A stretch of 64,000 nt of DNA, taken from Sciscionella marina DSM 45152 (lineage in GTDB: Bacteria > Actinomycetota > Actinomycetes > Mycobacteriales > Pseudonocardiaceae). How positions within the stretch are numbered: position 1 is the stretch's first letter; the number at the start of each line of letters is the position of its first letter. Under the pieces are notes generated by a model that saw only the letters and a program-made list of their open reading frames with translations, ran no database searches and was not told where the DNA came from. The position numbers and the translations under genes were made by a program. This document shows positions 7,427-14,464 of this stretch, in pieces. The stretch lies in NCBI RefSeq assembly GCF_000379465.1, contig NZ_KB905381.1, forward strand, positions 124,001 through 188,000, given 5' to 3'.

Positions 7427-8661
7427 GCCGGAACTCCGTGCACGGACAGCGCTTCCGAACGCTGCGTGAGCAGTGTCGCCGCATAGCCCGACCAGTGGAA
7501 CCGTTTCGCCCCGAAATGGGCCAGCGCACCCCACGAATCCCGGATCACCCGCTCGAGCGGATCCGACTGATAGATGTACCGGGAACCGTAGAGATCGCTG
7601 CATAAATCCAGTACACGGCGCAGGGTCTGCGCGGCTTGGCTGTTGGCCACCCGCAACCGGGCTTCCTCGAGCGGTGTCAGCACGCGGTGGGGGGCGAAAA
7701 TGGCATCATCGGTGCGCCTGGCGACATCCGTGACACCACTGCGGGCGAACTCGACCTCACAGCATGCCTGCCCGAGCTGTTGGCTTGTCGCACCGTCCAC
7801 ACGGGAGATATCGCCACGACTGCGGCTGTGCACAGCGTCCAAGGTGAAGTCCACGATCCGCTGCGCCAGACCGAGATACACCCCGGTCAACGGGAAGAAG
7901 AGCAGCTCCACATGCTTGTTGAGCGGATCAGCGAGCGGGTTCGGCGGTGCTCCGCGATCGAAGGTGTGGTTCGCGGGTACGAAAACTGGCTCGATGACCT
8001 CGTACGAAGAACTTCCCGAGCCCCGGATGCCGAGCGCGTTCCAGTTCGGGATGTGCGAAACCGAATCCCGCGGCAACCACACACCGAGCAGCAACTGGCG
8101 TCCATCCTCACGGCAGACCGGCTCACCGTCCCGGTAGACCTGGCAGCCGCCCACGACGTGCTCTGCGGTATGGGTACCGCTGCCCCAATCCCATCGACCA
8201 CTCACCAGATACCCGCCGTCCACGATTTCCGCACGGCCGGGTGGATGGAAGGACCCTCCCGTCGGCAGATCCCGGGTGGGGTACAACGACCGGTAAGCAT
8301 CCTCGTCGAGCCGTCCCGCGTAAAACCCGGACGCGTTCAGTACCGCGACATTCCAGCCAGCGCTCGCATCCAGCTTCGCGATCTTGGTGACCACAGTCAA
8401 TTGGTCCGCCAGCCGCATTTCGATACCACCACGACTGGCCGGGAATCCCATCTGGAACAGCCCCGCCCTGCGGAACAACTCGGTGAGCGCGGACGACAAC
8501 CGTGTCTGCGACTCGCAGCGATCCGCTTCGGCGAGCACCGCTGGGGCCACGATATCGGCGTTCTCCAACACCGCGGCCGCAGTGGACGGTTCCCGTACCG
8601 GAAGCGTTTCGCGGACCTCGGCCAGCGTTTCGTCGGTAGCAACCATGGATTTATTTTTCAT
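7423..8661 (-). CDS. ACAD-fold flavin-dependent monooxygenase (two-component type)
   Basis: A 412-residue protein with the acyl-CoA dehydrogenase fold, of the group D flavin monooxygenases such as HsaA, HpaB-C2 and DszC. Evidence is ADRCESQTRLSSALTELFRR in the N-terminal helices, the mid beta-domain SGRWDWGSGTHTAEHVVGG (flavin contact), and SAGWNVAVLNASGFYAG. The acyl-CoA-dehydrogenase catalytic Glu region is not preserved, as expected for monooxygenases that use FMNH2 from a separate reductase. That reductase is probably the gene at 9520-10068. The start could be TTG 8682, ATG 8661 or ATG 8646; 8661 is chosen (AGG 8 nt upstream), while the TTGACA at 8682-8677 looks like a -35 box. It is the first gene of the seven-gene overlapping operon. 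Confidence 0.8.
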   Translation of the reverse strand: MKNKSMVATDETLAEVRETLPVREPSTAAAVLENADIVAPAVLAEADRCESQTRLSSALTELFRRAGLFQMGFPASRGGIEMRLADQLTVVTKIAKLDASAGWNVAVLNASGFYAGRLDEDAYRSLYPTRDLPTGGSFHPPGRAEIVDGGYLVSGRWDWGSGTHTAEHVVGGCQVYRDGEPVCREDGRQLLLGVWLPRDSVSHIPNWNALGIRGSGSSSYEVIEPVFVPANHTFDRGAPPNPLADPLNKHVELLFFPLTGVYLGLAQRIVDFTLDAVHSRSRGDISRVDGATSQQLGQACCEVEFARSGVTDVARRTDDAIFAPHRVLTPLEEARLRVANSQAAQTLRRVLDLCSDLYGSRYIYQSDPLERVIRDSWGALAHFGAKRFHWSGYAATLLTQRSEALSVHGVPA

Positions 8662-8722
8662 CGCACCTAAGAGCGTTGTCAACTATTTCTATCGATCCGA
8701 TCGCTGATAACCTGGGGCCTTG
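8646..8722. promoter_or_regulatory. Divergent promoter region between monooxygenase operon and PaaX
   Basis: On the minus strand TTGACA (8682-8677) is followed after 18 nt by AAAAAT (8658-8653), which would start transcription near 8646, on the A of the ATG there. On the plus strand GATAAC (8706-8711) would start transcription near the TTG of paaX at 8720. The near-palindrome GTTGTCAAC (8675-8683) covers the minus -35. Both transcripts could therefore be leaderless or have very short leaders, and a PaaX dimer here would control both. The elements were assigned by eye. Confidence 0.35.
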
Positions 8723-9568
8723 AGCACCTCGACTGACGACGACCTGTTCGACCCGAAACCCCAGGGTCTGCTGTTCAGCATGTTCGGCGCCTACCTGCGG
8801 CCGCGGACCGCGGCAGTGTGGTCGGGCGGACTGGTGACGCTGCTCGAACATTTCGGTATCACCCCCGTCACGGCCCGGATGACGCTGAATCGCATGGTGC
8901 ACCGTGGGCTCGCGGATCCTCATCGGGACGGCCGAGCGGTGTCGTACACGCTGACCCCGCGCAGTCTTCACCTGCTCGAAGACACGGACAACCGGCTCCT
9001 GACGCTTGATGCGGCCGACGTCTCCCCGAAAACCTGGACCCTCGTGTGGCACAACCTGCCGGACAGCCGGAAATCCGAGCGGTCCGAGTTCGTCAAGCAG
9101 TTGCGGTTCCACGGATTCGGGCAGATGCAGGGCGCAGTCTGGGCATCCCCCAAGGACTACGTCTCCGAGGTACGCGCCCATGCCAAACTGCTCGGAATCA
9201 CCGACGCTGTCGCGATATTCCGCGCCCGCCTGGACGATGACGAGGTGCCCGCAGCCTTTCTCGGGCACCTGTGGCAGCTCGACGAACTTGCCGAGCTCTA
9301 TCAGCGGTTCGCCCGAAGTTACGGGAAACCGGCCAAGGCCTCCACACTGTCCGAGAAAGGATCATTCATCGCCTGCACTCGGATGCTCCACACGTTCCAG
9401 TCCTTCGCCAACCTCGACCCGGAGCTTCCCCGGCTGTGGTCTCCACACGCGAGCGCCCGTACTGCGGCACTGTCGGCCTATCGCGCGACACTCGAGGCAC
9501 TCGGTCCGCGCTCGCGTACCTACTTCCTGGCGGTTGCCGCGCCCGGGACGGACGCGCTGCCGAACTGA
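8720..9568 (+). CDS. PaaX-family transcriptional regulator
   Basis: A 282-residue GntR-like repressor of the PaaX family. The N-terminal winged helix is GLVTLLEHFGITPVTARMTL with NRMVHRGLADPHRDGRAVSY. The middle PaaX domain holds WTLVWHNLPDSRKSERSEFV and LRFHGFGQMQGAVWASP, and the C-terminal domain WQLDELAELYQRFARSYG. Classical PaaX senses phenylacetyl-CoA; the wider family senses other aryl or organic acid ligands. The TTG start at 8720 follows a putative -10 with almost no leader. It is divergent from the monooxygenase operon and converges (49-nt overlap) on the flavin reductase, so it most likely represses both neighbouring units. Confidence 0.88.
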   Translation: MSTSTDDDLFDPKPQGLLFSMFGAYLRPRTAAVWSGGLVTLLEHFGITPVTARMTLNRMVHRGLADPHRDGRAVSYTLTPRSLHLLEDTDNRLLTLDAADVSPKTWTLVWHNLPDSRKSERSEFVKQLRFHGFGQMQGAVWASPKDYVSEVRAHAKLLGITDAVAIFRARLDDDEVPAAFLGHLWQLDELAELYQRFARSYGKPAKASTLSEKGSFIACTRMLHTFQSFANLDPELPRLWSPHASARTAALSAYRATLEALGPRSRTYFLAVAAPGTDALPN

Positions 9569-10068
9569 CCACTGAGCACGCGGTACTGGCCGTCGTAATA
9601 CAGCAGCGGATCGCGCCTGGCGTAGTGCGTACGCACCACGCAGCCAAAGACGATCACGTGGTCACCCTTGACCTGCATGGATTCGACTTCGCACAACAGG
9701 CCTGCCAGGGAGTCGCGGATCACCGGCAACCCGTCGACGGTCTCGAACGCCTCGTCGTCGAGGGTCGGCTGCGACGTCGCAAGCCGCTGCGAATGCTCCC
9801 GGTGCCCCTCGGCGAGCACGCAGACACTGAACGAGCCGCGACGCTGGATGGCCGCACAGGTCCGCGAGTGGGCGTGAAGGCACACGAGCACGAGCGGCGG
9901 CTCCAAGGATACCGAGGTGAAAGAGTTCACCACCGCCGCATAGTTCGCCCGTTCGTCGTTCGTGGCGACCACCGTCACCCCGGTCGCGAACCAGCGCATC
10001 GTCTCCCGTAAACGTCCCGAGGAAACCGTTCGGCCGGCCGGTTCGATCGATACTTTGCTGTGATCCAT
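9520..10068 (-). CDS. Flavin reductase (HpaC/RutF type)
   Basis: A 182-residue flavin reductase-like split-barrel protein. It has the family N-terminus LRETMRWFATGVTVVATNDE, the FMN-binding VNSFTSVSLEPPLVLVCLHA, and GDHVIVFGCVVRTHYARRDP followed by PLLYYDGQYRVL. It would reduce FMN or FAD with NAD(P)H and pass it to the ACAD-fold monooxygenase encoded on the far side of paaX. ATG at 10068 starts 2 nt after the stop of the MHS transporter, making the two a unit. The 3' end runs 49 nt into the 3' end of paaX on the opposite strand. A longer upstream reading overlaps the transporter and was rejected. Confidence 0.88.
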   Translation of the reverse strand: MDHSKVSIEPAGRTVSSGRLRETMRWFATGVTVVATNDERANYAAVVNSFTSVSLEPPLVLVCLHAHSRTCAAIQRRGSFSVCVLAEGHREHSQRLATSQPTLDDEAFETVDGLPVIRDSLAGLLCEVESMQVKGDHVIVFGCVVRTHYARRDPLLYYDGQYRVLSGQFGSASVPGAATARK

Positions 10069-10070
10069 GA

Positions 10071-11471
10071 TCAATTCCTTTCGACGGTCCGCATCGCCTC
10101 TGTGTTGTCGAGGGAACGAGCGCTGTCCCGGAGCATGACCGTGCAGACCGCCAGCACGGCGACCAGCACAGCACCGAACAACGGAGCCGCCCACATCGCC
10201 TCGCCGGAGATATCGAAGAGGAACACCGCGACCGCGGGGGCGAAACCACTGATCGCAGCGCCTGCCTGGTAGCTGACGGACACACCGCTGTACCGCGCCG
10301 ATGCTGGAAACAGACTGGCGAAATATACCGGTGTACAGCCCGTGACGAACGCGTTGATCAAGCCCGCCACGGCGAACGCCCCGAAGAAGGCTACGGCGCT
10401 GCCGCTGGAGATCGCGGCGTATAGTACGAAATTGAAGATACCCGTGAGCACGCTCGCTGCGAGCAGCAACCGGTACGCCCCGAATCTATCGGTGAGTATC
10501 CCGGCGAAGAGAATGCAGGCGGTCACCGCGGCGGTCAACACGATCTGACCGTAGACCGCCTCGGATTCCGACCAGCTGTTCTTCGTCGCATAAATGACCG
10601 AGAAGGTCAGTAAGATATAGATCGTCCCGTTGGTGCCCACACTCAACCCTGTCGCCAGCAACAGCGACCGCGGATGATGGCGGAACAGGGCCAGCAGCGG
10701 GCCTTTCCGCTTCGCCCCGGAATTCTGCGCGACGTCGCGCACGAAATCCCATGTATCGGGACTGCGCAACAACGGTACGACACTGATGACCGTCAATACG
10801 CCGCCGATCAGGAACGGAACCCTCCATCCCCAGCTGCACAGATCGTCCTCGGAAAGAGAAGCCGAGATGACACCAAAGATCACCATTGCCAAGAGCGCCC
10901 CGAGACTCTGGCCCATTCCCGAGAAACTGCCGTAGACACCGCGCCGATGCCCGGGCGCCGACTCCACGCCATAGACCACGGCGCCGCCGCTCTCTCCTCC
11001 TGTGGCCAACCCTTGGATCAGGCGCAGCACAACAAGCAGCACCGGCGCGCCCCAGCCAAGCCGTTCATAACCGGGCAATATACCCACCAACGCCGTCGCG
11101 CATCCCATGATCAACAGCGATGCGATCAGGACGGGACGTCGCCCGCGACGATCGCCCCAGTATCCCGCGACCACACCACCGAGCGGACGTGCAGCGAAAC
11201 CAACACCGAAACTCGCGAGCGCCAACAGCGTTGCGGTCAGCGGACTGGACACCGGAAAGAACACTCTCCCGAATACCAGGGAGGCGACTATTCCGTACAG
11301 CATGAAATCGTAGTATTCGAGGGTCGTTGCGCCTGCGGCCACGAGGAATACCGATCGCGTGGAACGCACAGCCGCATGGGTTTCATTGCCCTGTAACGAT
11401 TTTCGCTCAACACCGGCTACCGATCCACCCGGAGGACTGTCGGCGGGACTTGTCAGATCGTCGTTCGCCAC
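10071..11471 (-). CDS. MFS transporter, metabolite:H+ symporter (MHS) family
   Basis: A 466-residue 12-helix permease. MHS-family hallmarks are TLEYYDFMLYGIVASLVFGR in helix 1, GYWGDRRGRRPVLIAS in loop 2-3, and LRLIQGLATGGESGGAVVYG. Relatives carry aromatic acids, dicarboxylates, citrate, proline or betaine (ShiA, PcaT, ProP). The start is GTG 11471: AGGAGG lies 6 nt upstream, which is the best ribosome site here and excludes the GTG at 11495. It is followed after 2 nt by the flavin reductase, so importer and reductase are co-expressed and may bring in the substrate for the operon on the other side of paaX. Confidence 0.88.
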   Translation of the reverse strand: MANDDLTSPADSPPGGSVAGVERKSLQGNETHAAVRSTRSVFLVAAGATTLEYYDFMLYGIVASLVFGRVFFPVSSPLTATLLALASFGVGFAARPLGGVVAGYWGDRRGRRPVLIASLLIMGCATALVGILPGYERLGWGAPVLLVVLRLIQGLATGGESGGAVVYGVESAPGHRRGVYGSFSGMGQSLGALLAMVIFGVISASLSEDDLCSWGWRVPFLIGGVLTVISVVPLLRSPDTWDFVRDVAQNSGAKRKGPLLALFRHHPRSLLLATGLSVGTNGTIYILLTFSVIYATKNSWSESEAVYGQIVLTAAVTACILFAGILTDRFGAYRLLLAASVLTGIFNFVLYAAISSGSAVAFFGAFAVAGLINAFVTGCTPVYFASLFPASARYSGVSVSYQAGAAISGFAPAVAVFLFDISGEAMWAAPLFGAVLVAVLAVCTVMLRDSARSLDNTEAMRTVERN

Positions 11472-11597
11472 GACGCACCTCCTGCGCGGCCACACCGACG
11501 TATGTTGACGCGGGTCGTGGCTATCACTCTCGGAGCAAGACCCAAGTTAATTTACAGCACAGTCAAGTGGCATGTCTAGTACTGATATGGTCGGACG

Positions 11598-11951
11598 ATG
11601 GCGTCGATTGTCGAAACAGCAGCACGATTTCTCACCGAACACTTTCACCCGACCGGTGTGCGGCTCGGCATTCTGGTACTCGCCGAATGCGAGGACGCCG
11701 TCGAGGAGGTCGCGGCAGAGCAACTGCGCGCACACGGACTGCGCCCTGCTCGCAGGCTCGCGAAACTTCGCCCCCGGACAACCGAACCCACCGTACGCTC
11801 GGCCGATCTCGTCGATTTCCTGCAACGGTATGGGCACGAATACAGTGTCGCCCTACTGCCGACGATCACCATGACCGGACAACCCCTGGATACCGTCGCG
11901 GTCGAGCAGGCGGCACGACGCAGTGGTTGCACCATCACCTGGTACCAGTAG
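11598..11951 (+). CDS. Hypothetical protein (117 aa)
   Basis: This small protein was not recognised. Its sequence alternates plausible helices and strands (RLGILVLAECEDAVEEVAAE, LVDFLQRYGHEYSVALLPTI) and has normal third-position GC, so it is probably real. No membrane segment, signal peptide or metal motif is seen. The region just upstream (11530-11597) is unusually AT-rich for this window (TTAATTTACAG), consistent with a promoter shared with the divergent MHS transporter. It stops at TAG 11949. The neighbouring sequence downstream is decayed, so it could itself be a survivor of a damaged locus. Confidence 0.4.
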   Translation: MASIVETAARFLTEHFHPTGVRLGILVLAECEDAVEEVAAEQLRAHGLRPARRLAKLRPRTTEPTVRSADLVDFLQRYGHEYSVALLPTITMTGQPLDTVAVEQAARRSGCTITWYQ

Positions 11952-11953
11952 AA

Positions 11954-12250
11954 GTGTCCACACGACGACTCATCGGGACCGAACTACGCTCGATCGCCAC
12001 GACCGATCCCGCAGCGGACCGATTGAGCGCCGCGCGCAGTGCGCGACGCAACGGCGAATGGCACGCCTTTGCCGCGGACGAACAGACGGTTCACCCATTC
12101 GACACTGCCGACTCGGGTGACGCTCCCGGGTGGCTGTGGTCTTGCACATCATCGATTCCGGGCGCACGGTGTCCCGACCGACAAAGCCAGACGGCCGGGA
12201 CCGCACCGCACCCGAAGCGGCGGTTATCGAGGCCCGGCCAATGGCGGTGA
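11954..12250 (+). CDS. Possible small ORF or gene remnant
   Basis: A 98-codon frame from GTG 11954 begins VSTRRLIGTELRSIATTDPA and runs AADRLSAARSARRNGEWHAF with AADEQTVHPFDTADSGDAPG. The first 60 residues look coding; the rest is Arg/Pro/Thr-rich and probably out of frame. There is no Shine-Dalgarno sequence. The stretch from 12250 to 12390 holds nothing recognisable. Best read as debris. Confidence 0.2.
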   Translation: MSTRRLIGTELRSIATTDPAADRLSAARSARRNGEWHAFAADEQTVHPFDTADSGDAPGWLWSCTSSIPGARCPDRQSQTAGTAPHPKRRLSRPGQWR

Positions 12251-12390
12251 GGCGGTGATGGCCGACCGCTCCGGCCGTCGTGGGTCGGCGAAGCCGTTCA
12301 GACCGTGAAACGATCCGGATCGGCGTGTAGCCAGTCTTCGGTCCACGGCGCCGGTGACCGATCGGGAGTGGTGACACCGAGGTAGAAACG

Positions 12391-12540
12391 GTGGAGCGGC
12401 TGCTGCGCCAGGCCGATTCCTCGGGGCGTGAGCTGGTTGGCCCGGGCGGACTGCGCACCGAGTTGATCCGGCGGGTGCCCGAACGCGCGTTGGATACCGA
12501 GACGGCCGACCACCTGGGTTACGAGCCCGGCGACAAAGCG
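12391..12540 (+). pseudogene. IS256-family (mutator) transposase N-terminal remnant
   Basis: The + reading ERLLRQADSSGRELVGPGGL then RTELIRRVPERALDTETADH and LGYEPGDKAG matches the conserved N-terminal start of IS256 transposases (GPGGLL...LTKxxLExALexEmtxHLGYExxd). Only about 50 residues remain. Beyond about 12540 a frameshift leads to unrelated sequence, and the DDE catalytic region is gone. It sits next to the truncated pxpC gene and may mark the agent or site of one of the rearrangements in this stretch. Confidence 0.6.
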
Positions 12541-12651
12541 GGTTCAGGATCACCAAGGACGATGCCGACCGCAGGCGTAAACGCATCACGATCACCGGAC
12601 ACGGCAGCGCACCAGGCACGCGTGTAGGAGGACTCGCCCGGGAACGAACTG

Positions 12652-13345
12652 TCAGCGTCTTTCGAGATTTGTCGGGGTGAGGATCTGATCCAGGTGTGTC
12701 TTGAGGGCCGCGGCCTGTTCGAGGTCGACTTCCCGGAAGGTCACCGTGTCGCGGCCTGGCCGGAGCTGGCCGACTTTCCAGAAGGAGGCCGAGACCACGG
12801 TGGCGATGACGGCGAAGCCGCCGCTGGTGTGGCTGTCTGGGCCGAGGATGGTGAGCACATCTCCGTAAGCGAGGATGCCGCCGAGTGGGTAGCTTCCGTC
12901 GAGCATGTTCGATGGGTGTCCGCCGGCTACTTCACCGCCTTGGCGTGCCCATTCGAAACGATGTGGGTTGAATCGGACGGCGACGCGGTCCGAGCTTAGG
13001 TCGCAGCGCCATGCCGAATCGAGGAATTCGGCGAAGTCCTGTTCGGTGAGGAAGTCCGGATCGGCGTGCGGACCGCGGATCACCTCGATCTCCCAGCTGT
13101 TGGTGTAGGCGGGGCGCAGGCTTGCCGGTACGCGCCGGTGCGGTCGGTGTTCTGAACCGGATTGGTCGATATCGAGCAGGTCGGCCGGTTCGAGCGCGCG
13201 GCCGTCGTGCCCGCCGATGCCCGCGACGAGGAAGGTCGAGCGGGAGCCGAGCACCGTGGGCACGGCTATGCCGCCGGAGAGGGCGAGATAGAGACGGTAT
13301 CCGGGTCCTCGGGCGAGGCCGCAGCTGAGCTGGTCGCCCGGACCG
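12652..13345 (-). pseudogene. pxpC: 5-oxoprolinase subunit C / KipA-like carboxyltransferase, N-terminally truncated
   Basis: The minus frame reads GPGDQLSCGLARGPGYRLYL then ALSGGIAVPTVLGSRSTFLV, a classic stretch of the biotin-dependent carboxyltransferase (allophanate hydrolase subunit 2, PxpC/KipA) family. It continues through the C-terminal landmarks NPHRFEWARQGGEVAGGHPS and ILGPDSHTSGGFAVIATVV. About 230 residues remain of roughly 290-300. The first 70-90 residues are missing because the sequence switches near 13345 into an SRPBCC-protein remnant on the other strand. A GTG at 13263 could start a 203-residue product, but this starts inside the domain. pxpB is absent, so no working 5-oxoprolinase is expected from this locus. 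Confidence 0.75.
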
Positions 13346-13614
13346 ATGAGTTCCGTATCGTCACCCTGTCCGATGGTGCCGTACTCGAGGAAGAAATCGT
13401 CGTCTCGGACTCGCGACTGCGCCGCTTGCAGTACCGAGTGACCGGCGGCGACTTACCGGTCCAATCCCATCTCGGCACCGTCGATGTCATCGAACTGGAA
13501 CCCGGACGCTCACTCCTGCTCTACAGCACCGATATCGAACCAACCGAACTGGCCGGGGCATTCGGCCCGGCGATCAGCGAAGCGGTGCAGCATCTTGCCG
13601 CCGAACTCGGCTGA
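13345..13614 (+). pseudogene. SRPBCC-family protein, C-terminal remnant
   Basis: The + reading RTDEFRIVTLSDGAVLEEEI then VVSDSRLRRLQYRVTGGDLP, VQSHLGTVDVIELEPG and a C-terminal helix ending HLAAELG matches the last 90 or so residues of polyketide cyclase/START-like SRPBCC proteins (about 145-150 long). The first strands and helices are missing. An in-frame ATG at 13162 adds 60 residues that are only antisense to pxpC. Like pxpC it lost its 5' end at the same junction near 13345, so a single deletion between two divergent genes explains both. Confidence 0.6.
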
Positions 13615-13693
13615 CGGCAGGACCGCAGCTTACGAAAACCACCAGCGAAACCCGGACAGAAGAACGAACACAGAACCAGTCATGGAGGAAAAC

Positions 13694-14416
13694 ATGGTTT
13701 CCCTGAACTCGGATATGGGTGAGTCCCTCGGTATCCATTCTTTCGGCAACGACGAGGAACTCGTCGGACTGATCGACACTGTCAATGTGGCATGCGGATT
13801 CCACGCCGGTGACCCGAGTGGTATCCGCGAGACCGTGCAACTGGCCCTCGCCGGAGGAGTGACCGTCGGTGCCCACCCCGGACTGCCGGACCTCGTCGGT
13901 TTCGGTCGCCGGGAGATGACCCTGTTCCCCGAGGAGACCGAGGACATCGTCCGCTACCAAGTGGGAGCAGTGGCCGCGTTCCTCAAAGCAGAAGGCGCGC
14001 CCCTCGACCACATCAAGACGCACGGCGCGCTGTACGGCATGTCCTCGAGGCAACCCCAACTCGCGGAAGCGATCACCAGGGTCGCCGCCGACTACGAAGT
14101 CCCCGTGTTCGGCATCGGTGCCAGCGAACACGAAAAGGCCGCGCGCAAGCTCGGCATCCCCTTCGTCGCGGAGTTCTACGTCGACCTCGGATACGATGCC
14201 GACGGCGGTCTCATCGTCGCCAGGCGTCCGCGTGCTACACCGGTCGACGAAGCCACCGAACGCGCTCAGCAAGCCTTGATCCACGGCGTCGCAACGGCGG
14301 TGACCGGTGAGCCCTTCCCCATACAGGTCGACTCGATCTGCGTGCACTCAGACACACCGAACGCGGTCGAGATCGCGAGGACAGTCCGGCAGGTGATGTC
14401 GGAGGTCACGGCCTGA
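13694..14416 (+). CDS. pxpA: LamB/YcsF family protein, 5-oxoprolinase subunit A
   Basis: A 240-residue LamB/YcsF protein with the family signatures VSLNSDMGESLGIHSFGND, NVACGFHAGDPSGIRETVQ, TVGAHPGLPDLVGFGRREM, HIKTHGALYGM and VDSICVHSDTPNAVEIAR. PxpA, with PxpB and PxpC, makes the ATP-dependent 5-oxoprolinase that opens pyroglutamate to glutamate. ATG at 13694 is preceded by GGAGGA at 4 nt; ATG 13682 lies inside that site and was rejected. Here pxpC is broken and pxpB is absent, so the protein is orphaned unless its partners lie elsewhere. It may have belonged to the now-deleted block whose ends are seen at 13345. Confidence 0.85.
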   Translation: MVSLNSDMGESLGIHSFGNDEELVGLIDTVNVACGFHAGDPSGIRETVQLALAGGVTVGAHPGLPDLVGFGRREMTLFPEETEDIVRYQVGAVAAFLKAEGAPLDHIKTHGALYGMSSRQPQLAEAITRVAADYEVPVFGIGASEHEKAARKLGIPFVAEFYVDLGYDADGGLIVARRPRATPVDEATERAQQALIHGVATAVTGEPFPIQVDSICVHSDTPNAVEIARTVRQVMSEVTA

Positions 14417-14464
14417 ACTGTGAGGTGTTCCACGGTCATCGATAACACTCTCGAAAGATCGAGG

